DNA of 12,348 nucleotides from Chromera velia (taxonomy: Eukaryota; Sar; Chromeraceae): assembly GCA_018398765.1 (NCBI GenBank), contig JAHBMJ010002557.1, positions 1 through 12,348 of the forward strand, read 5' to 3'. Under the pieces are notes generated by a model, which was not told where the DNA came from, did not search any database, and was given only the letters and a program-made list of their open reading frames with translations. This document shows positions 7,176 to 12,348 of the stretch, piece after piece (the stretch's first letter is position 1; each line of letters opens with the position of its first letter). The position numbers and the translations under genes were made by a program.

Positions 7176-8659
7176 TCAAGCACAAGGACTGCAGGCGGCT
7201 TTGTGGGCCTTCCAGTCCTTTTTCTGGCACTCTTTCGAGCAATAGCGCACGGCTTTGCACCTCGAACACGCTTGGGTGCCGCTACCCCAAGTACGGCAAG
7301 ACTGGCAGTTTTCAAGCGACTTCTCTCTTTTTTCTGCCCACCAAGCAGGAAAACGCCCCTCCAAAAAGTGACCCCCACAGGCTCGTCCCACATCCACAAC
7401 CCGAAGGCACTGGGGTCCCCCAAACCACGCGAGACGAGGAAATGACGGATCAAAAACGGGCATGCCTGGAAAGGACATGCAAAAGAGGGGGCGCGGTTCC
7501 TTCTCGGCATCTTGAACGTCAAAAACAAGAACCTGGCCGCCCCCCTGCTGGAGCCAGAGGGTCGTCTCATTGAAGACGGCTCCACGGAAAGTCCTTCCGG
7601 ACACAGGAGGGATGTGCCACAGGGGCTTTCCACTCTCAAGACTCCAAGCTTGCACGAGAGAGCTCCTCTGTGCGGGGTCTCTGAGGTCGTGACGTACGTC
7701 GATGGAGACGAAGAGGGAGTCACTGATGGCTCCCACCCAGATCTGGCTGTCGTGGGCATACTGGGGGACAGGAGACACTAGAGGGGTCCACTTAGAGTCC
7801 GATCTTGAGCCTCCTTTCCCCTCTTGAGCGCACTGCCTGCAGAGAGAGCACGGCAACACAAAAAAAATACGCAACCATTGGTTGGTTGCTGATTCAAGGG
7901 ACGATTCAGGGAAGATCAGTGAACGGATTCAAGGCATGATTCAGGGAAGGTACTGCAGTGAACAAGGTCAATCTTTTAAAGAAGGAAAGACTGCCTGACG
8001 CACACAGCAAAGCAAAAGTGAGCCTGCGTCTCTTTTTCCTGCCTGAGATAGTCTAACATAACGAGCACTACTTGATGGAAACACACACGCAAGACAAAAC
8101 ATGACGATCCCGCACAGTCCATCGACTTGATTGGATAGCGAAGTGTCCCTCCGTCCCTCCTGCGTGTACAACTTTCACCGATGCATTTCATGGGGCAACC
8201 GCCCTAAGCACCCCGGTACCACGTATTCGTATCGGGCACGCAACTCAAAGGAAAGTAGCTGCACATGGACTCACAGGAAAGGAAAGAAGAAATCGTGACA
8301 CACGTGCAGAAAGAAGCTTTGAATTGGCTGACCAGATGACGACCCCGTACCGCTCGCACGACACAAATCGGTCGGTCCTCTCAGGGGGGAAGAAGATCAT
8401 CTTCACAGGGTACAGGTGGGTGGAGGGCAGCACCGTTTCCTTTCCGATGGTTACTGTGTGCATGCAATGCAGAAATATTGCAGGAGGAAGGGGAAAGAAT
8501 TTAAGGGGAGGGAGTGAGCAATAGAGGGGCATGCATGTACACAGGGGGAGAGGGAAGAAGACCATGCATCTGGAAATCCAATTAAGGGGCTTCGGGATGG
8601 AAAACAGAGAAGAGGCAACGGTAAAATGAGGAAAGCTGCAGAGATTCGTTCGGAGAGAT

Positions 8660-8697
<38 letters not shown>

Positions 8698-8711
8698 AGA
8701 GAGAGAGACGA

Positions 8712-8746
<35 letters not shown>

Positions 8747-8754
8747 CACGCACA

Positions 8755-8793
<39 letters not shown>

Positions 8794-11773
8794 GAACAGA
8801 GAGAGGAACAGAGGGACTGAGTCGAACAATAAGACTCAGGGGTAAGAGATACAGCATGAACGAGAGAGCGAGGCATAGACTAAAAGGAGGTAGCGCAGGG
8901 CTGTGTGTACAGAGAAAGCCACAGAAAGGAAGGAAATTAAGAGGAAGAGACGCGGGAGGAGGTGAGGCAAAACGAGGGAAGACGGAAAGCAACAGAGGGA
9001 CGGGAGGGAGGGAAGGGCGATGGAGAGAGCGTAGCGTGAACAGTAGATCGCAGGTCGCTCTCTGACCGTTTGCTGACTGGGCTTCACTATAGATGACCAC
9101 ATGCTGATTTCCCGGCAGAATCCCTGCCCACGCTCTTCGCTTCCCTTCCCTGTCCACCCCGAACCTCGACGTTCCGCCGATCAACAAGTTTTTCCTGTCC
9201 GCGTCTTTGGAAGCTCGTGTCCCGTTGTCAGGTCTGAACCCGAAAAGTTTTTCATACTGCGACGTCTTTCCTTTCGGGAGGGAGAGAAGGTCATTCGCAC
9301 GTAAGACAGTCCCCCCCTGAAGATCTCCGGCTTCTCGGGCATCGTACAGATCAAGTCGCCCTGTCTGGGGGCAGAAGGTAGTCTGCCACAGGGCTCTCTT
9401 GTCTTCCTGATCTCCTAGGAGCACTCTGTGAAGAAGACAGTCATTCAGACAGTCCCACATCAGAAGCTCATTCCGGACAAAAACAAGAACAACAGCCTTT
9501 TCGGGGATAGTTCGAGTGCAGTGGATATCTTCATCTTCCCCCATACCCACAAATTTGAAAATGAGACAGTCCATCTCTGCCCGGAGCTTTCTGCTCTCTT
9601 CATTCTCGACCGGCACTCGGGACACCCTCTTTCCCAGCCCCTCAAGAACCAGACCCCGAGACAAGCCCACCCGAGCGCGGGAATTGTCAACCTCAGCAGC
9701 GGCAGTGAACCCCATCTCTGTGAGCAAGTCGGCACGCTTCGCGTACCTCTCATAACTCCTCCCAAGCCTGCCAGCAGCCTCCTCTGACACAATCGCTTTG
9801 GTGATCTCCCTGATGGCAGGAAGGGTTGCCCCTCTGGCCTGCAGATCGAAAGAAAGCGACAGCAAGAAAACCAAAAAAAAGCAATATTCATTCCTTCTTC
9901 AATTCAGTCCTCTACTCCATATTTAATTGTGCCTGTTTGAATAAACGACGCATGGAGTGTCTGGTCTCTCTCTCACTAGTTCCTCCTTTTCCTCTCTCGG
10001 TTCTGCAATATGTACTGCTGCCAGAAAGAAAAAAAAAGAAAGAAAGAATCGGTCTGCACAAATTCATCGTGATGGAATTATTTGAGACCCACCCTGAGTT
10101 CCTCAGCAAAAGAAGTGGCGACGCGGTTCAAAATCTCCTTTTGTTCATCAGCCTCGTGCTTTTTGAGCCTCGCAGGCGCAGAGCAGCAGCCACAACGAGA
10201 AATGCCCTTCATGCTCCTCGCAGCGGCGTCTTTGAACAGCTTTGTGGGGCTGCCCTCCAACTTCACGGCCTTGCTGAAGTCAAGCAGCCAGTGGTCGAAA
10301 GGACCCTCCCACTCCACATCAGTCTGCATGAAGAGAAGAGAAGAGAAGAGACAGGAGAGGACAAGAAAGGATACAACATCGGAGGGTGGAAGTGCGAGCA
10401 TATCTTCATGGAGCTGAAGGGATAACAGATCTGAAGAAAGAGGAGAGTTCATTTCACGGGAGGCCTCGATCGAGAATTCTTCAGTGAGCTCGAACAAATC
10501 GAAGAAAAAAATCCTGCCAGCATTATGAACGGCTCTCTACAAATGCAGGGAGAAAGAACGGAGACGGGAACAGAGCCTTGCACAGGGGCAAAGTTCTCTG
10601 CACGCCCCAACTGAGAGCCCCCCATGCATGCATTCAATTTGACTCTGGATTTCCTTCCCTCCCTTGTTTGGTCCTCTTCATGCATATCACTTCAGAATAT
10701 TGGCTCTCAAACAGCCAACACACCTGGCCGCGTTCAAATACAGTCCGAGCCGTCTCCACAATCTCTGTGAGCAGAGAAACCGGCGTGCGGCTGCCGAAAG
10801 TCTCCATCAGCTTGCCTATAGAGGAGAGGCCGAAGCTGTTGACAGTCGGCGGCGTTTTGGGATTGCGGAGAACGGGAAAGAGTACGTTCCTAATCACAGA
10901 ATGAAATCTTTCGGGGCTGCTGGAGTCTCTCTGCAGAATTTTTTCAATGTTGTCCCAAAGCGAACTCCGCTCACATGCATTCTCGTCAAGCAGCCTTTGA
11001 GAGAGAAGACCCACTACTTCATCCCCCCCTCTGCAGAGAACCCGGGACCACGCGTCCCTGACCTCGAGGGCATCCATGGGATCTTCACTGCAACTTTCTA
11101 GGGCCCCCAACAAAGAACAAAACATGAGAGCCTCTCGAGACTCTTCAAGACTCAGCGGGGGGAGGCGGCTGTCTTGGAGGACAGACGCAAGCTCATCGCC
11201 CAGTCTGAGCCGCCTCTCGGGAGACATGGAAGAGGCCCTCAAAGCCTTCAACGCTTGCAGAACCGTCCCTTCTTCTTGGACAGTTTTGAAGAGAGCAAAG
11301 GTCAAACCTCCGTCTCTCCCAAAGTCTCCGTACCCAATCCCGTCTCCATCGCCTTCGCTGTAATCAGTTTTTTCTTTCGGTTCTTCGCCGCCTCCTTCTC
11401 CGTCTCTGTCTCCACCTCCACCGTTTGATGCAGAGTCCATTCCCTCCCCCTCTTGCATACTATCTCCGTCTCCCTCGCTTTCCTCAGAATCACTTCCCTC
11501 GCTGTCACTGCTTTCACCCTCTCCGTCTCCGTCTCCATCAACTTCATCAGACTCCGTCTCATCCCACTCTGAGTCTGGAGCTGCAAGCTCAAGGAGACCT
11601 TCCAGAACCCTTGGGAAAGATGGAGCATCGGGGAGGAACAGAGAGGCAAGCTCTGCCTCCGATGCTTCGTCTTCCCTCCATGTCTTTCGGCGACTCGTTT
11701 CCGCGGCCTCCCCTTCTTTCTCGTGAGCACGCTCCCGAGCAAATTGGCGTAAAACCTTCCGCGACCCCTTCAT
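7176..11773 (-). CDS. Large multi-exon protein: acidic helical N-terminus, beta-propeller-like repeats, C-terminal MYND zinc finger
   Basis: Minus-strand exons: 11773-10724; 10536-10093 (perhaps split by a 54-bp in-frame intron, 10377-10324); 9838-9088; 8453-8275; 7832-7176. Introns run CAG|GTGTGT...TTTGTAG, AGG|GTGGGT...CTGCAG, ATA|GTGAAG...CACACAG and CCT|GTGAGT...GCAGGCAG, all in compatible phases. The product is about 1,008-1,026 residues. ATG 11773 has A at -3. Exon 1 (350 residues) begins basic, has a Glu/Asp/Gly/Ser-rich stretch (about 70-155, from imperfect hexamer repeats) and then Leu-rich helices of possible armadillo/HEAT type. The next exons are helical, with a Cys cluster (SRCGCC). 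From about mid exon 3 come beta-propeller-like strands: NELLMWDCLNDCLLH, YGVVIWSANSKLL, VQAWSLESGKPLW and QVLVFDVQD. The last 43 residues carry a complete MYND finger (7307-7191): C-x2-C-x9-C-x2-C-x5-C-x3-C-x7-H-x3-C. MYND fingers bind short Pro-rich peptides in partner proteins, so a protein-interaction role is likely; no enzymatic domain such as SET is seen. Alternative junctions: donor 9067|9066 for exon 3, and 8333|8332 joined to acceptor 7836 for the last intron. Confidence 0.85.
7191..7307 (-). other. MYND zinc-finger segment of the large minus-strand gene
   Basis: All seven cysteines and the histidine of a C6HC MYND finger are present, with the hallmark RYCSKECQ and DWKAHKAAC words. 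The domain ends four residues before the stop codon, so this is the true C-terminus. An intact finger at the last exon's end also confirms the reading frame of that exon. Confidence 0.93.
8454..9087 (-). other. 634-bp intron carrying (GA)n-(CA)n-(GA)n microsatellites
   Basis: This intron of the MYND gene separates two propeller-coding exons. On the plus strand it holds (GA)n at 8662-8694, (CA)n with CG interruptions at 8711-8772 and (GA)n at 8772-8792, with further purine-rich sequence out to about 9020. The long open frames here on both strands are repeat artefacts. A TGCATGCA palindrome overlaps the 3' splice region at 8459-8466. Confidence 0.7.
8662..8792. repeat. Compound (GA)n/(CA)n/(GA)n microsatellite
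   Basis: A (GA)n run of about 16 units, a GATGAAGAGAGAGACG spacer, a (CA)n run broken by GACACGCACG, and a final (GA)n run. It lies wholly inside an intron of the MYND-finger gene. Confidence 0.95.
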
Positions 11774-11861
11774 GGTGATTTGTAGAACCAAAACCAATCA
11801 AAAGACCTACTCATAAATCCCAGTAAACATCAGTGCTTCTCAAAGACGGTTGAAAGACCAA

Positions 11862-11912
11862 GGATCGAACTCAACGCCGATCACCACTGAGGTTATTCCG
11901 ACATCTCAGCTA
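11862..11912 (-). other. tRNA-like A-box/B-box sequence (possible SINE head or tRNA relic)
   Basis: Read on the minus strand, TAGCTGAG (11912-11905) resembles the tRNA A box, and GAGTTCGATCC (11872-11862) resembles the B box (GGTTCGANNCC). The spacing is about 42 bases from T8-like to G53-like positions, close to the usual 45. The T stem would be mostly G-U pairs and the D stem does not form well, so an intact tRNA gene is unlikely. It may be a tRNA-derived element. Confidence 0.3.
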
Positions 11913-12018
11913 GTGCTAGCTTGAAACGTCTGACCTTTGTCCCCGCGCGGCGGCATCTTGCCGCGGCCGCCGTGTTGGGCGTGCATGGGGCCACGCAGAT
12001 TCTTGCCGTCTTGAGATC

Positions 12019-12085
12019 TGACGCAAGCAAGCTTGCGAACGGCCCCGGAAAGCAAGAAAAATGAGAACTGCACGATTGACGCACG
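12019..12085 (+). repeat. 67-bp direct repeat, copy 1
   Basis: Begins TGACGCAAGCAAGCTTGCGA and ends ATTGACGCACG. Copy 2 at 12250-12316 differs at four positions (63 of 67 identical by eye). The first part is a near-palindrome, CGCAAGC/AAGCTTGCG, containing a HindIII-type AAGCTT centre. Confidence 0.95.
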
Positions 12086-12138
12086 GTGCTATCACGGTGC
12101 TGCATTGGTACGTGCATGCATAGTAGCGCCGAACCCCC

Positions 12139-12167
12139 CCCCCCGCGGGAAAAAAGCCCGCGGGGGG
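12139..12167. repeat. Perfect 11-bp GC hairpin between the two direct repeats
   Basis: The left arm CCCCCCGCGGG (12139-12149) and right arm CCCGCGGGGGG (12157-12167) are exact reverse complements, with a 7-base loop AAAAAAG. It sits about midway between the two 67-bp repeat copies. The pairing is read directly; any function is unknown. Confidence 0.85.
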
Positions 12168-12249
12168 CTGAAACCCATCTGACGCACGCATGGTGCAAAT
12201 TCAGCCTTTCGGGGCCGGGTTTTTGGCGAAAGACTAGCGTGCATGCATT

Positions 12250-12316
12250 TGACGCAAGCAAGCTTGCGAATAGCCCCGGAAAGCAAGAAAAATGACAACT
12301 ACACGATTGACGCACG
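12250..12316 (+). repeat. 67-bp direct repeat, copy 2
   Basis: The second copy starts 231 bases after the first. Differences from copy 1 are C to T and G to A near position 23-24 of the unit, G to C near 46, and G to A near 50. A TGCATGCA palindrome lies directly before this copy (12240-12247), and another lies at 12113-12120, after copy 1. Confidence 0.95.
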
Positions 12317-12331
12317 CCGGCCAGTCAACCA

Positions 12332-12348
12332 CCCCCCCCCCCCCCCCC
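12332..12348. repeat. Poly-C run at the window end
   Basis: The last 17 or so bases are all C. It may be a real homopolymer, like the other C runs in this DNA, or the edge of an assembly contig. Confidence 0.8.

Larger units (their letters stand above)
11774..12348. other. Upstream flank of the MYND gene: repeat-rich, no credible gene
   Basis: This region must contain the 5' region of the minus-strand MYND gene. It also holds a tRNA-like A/B-box sequence (about 11862-11912), a GC-rich patch (11940-11975), two 67-bp direct repeats, a perfect hairpin and a terminal C run. A 140-residue minus-strand open frame (11893-12315) owes its repeated peptide to the DNA repeats and matches nothing I recognise. 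Confidence 0.7.

Noticed and set aside
6995-7573. 192-residue plus-strand frame
   Set aside because: It is the antisense shadow of the last MYND-gene exon, whose zinc finger fixes the real strand.
7968-8191. Possible extra exon between the last two MYND-gene exons
   Set aside because: Two overlapping frames exist but neither has matching splice sites and phases nor propeller-like content.
8658-8800. Repeat array resembling a CRISPR or satellite
   Set aside because: It is a dinucleotide microsatellite without spacers, in a eukaryotic intron.
8245-8829. 194-residue minus-strand frame
   Set aside because: Only 8453-8275 looks coding (propeller-like). The rest is an intron made of GA/CA microsatellites read in an open frame.
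10449-10685. 78-residue minus-strand frame overlapping exon 2 of the MYND gene
   Set aside because: It is another frame across the intron/exon boundary; the phase-0 splice 10724/10536 explains the region better.
11893-12315. 140-residue minus-strand frame with a repeated peptide
   Set aside because: The peptide repeat is explained by the 67-bp DNA repeat at a 231-base offset, a multiple of three. Two of the four differences would change the amino acid class (Leu to Pro, Cys to Ser), so there is no sign of protein constraint.

Overview
This is eukaryotic nuclear DNA: intron-containing genes with GT-AG splice sites, long simple-sequence tracts, and wide non-coding spacers. I infer an alveolate alga, possibly a chromerid such as Chromera velia. 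The basis is the gene style, the many TGCATGC palindromes (a promoter motif class known from apicomplexans) and the protein flavour. The species cannot be fixed from the window alone.

Layout. (1) 1-867, plus strand: the last two exons of a gene whose end carries a split CSL-type zinc finger (CRCG in one exon, CESCS in the next), as in the diphthamide proteins DPH3 and DPH4/DNAJC24. (2) 868-2372: a non-coding spacer with a large pyrimidine repeat block and an AT-rich block. (3) 2373-3753, minus strand: a two-exon AGC/PDK1-like protein kinase with an altered DFG motif and an Ala at the activation-loop phosphosite. (4) 3754-4530: the head-to-head spacer, with four overlapping or separate TGCATGC motifs. 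(5) 4531-5727, plus strand: a single-exon PP2C-fold protein that has lost most metal-binding aspartates. (6) 5728-7175: a second AT-rich convergent spacer. (7) 7176-11773, minus strand: a gene of five or six exons for a protein of about 1,010-1,025 residues, with an acidic helical N-terminal part, beta-propeller-like repeats and a C-terminal MYND zinc finger. (8) 11774-12348: an upstream region with a tRNA-like promoter-box sequence, two copies of a 67-bp direct repeat, a perfect GC hairpin and a terminal poly-C run.

Functional reading. The kinase and the PP2C-fold protein are divergently transcribed, and both show unusual catalytic residues. They could be a co-regulated signalling pair in which one or both partners act as scaffolds or pseudoenzymes; this is inference. 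The diphthamide-type and MYND genes are not obviously linked to that pair. The genes alternate in convergent and divergent pairs, and each convergent spacer holds an AT-rich island. I saw no prokaryotic-type system, CRISPR array, rRNA or intact transposase. The most useful leads are the noncanonical kinase/phosphatase pair, a possible signal peptide hidden behind a C homopolymer at the phosphatase start, and the repeat module at the right edge.
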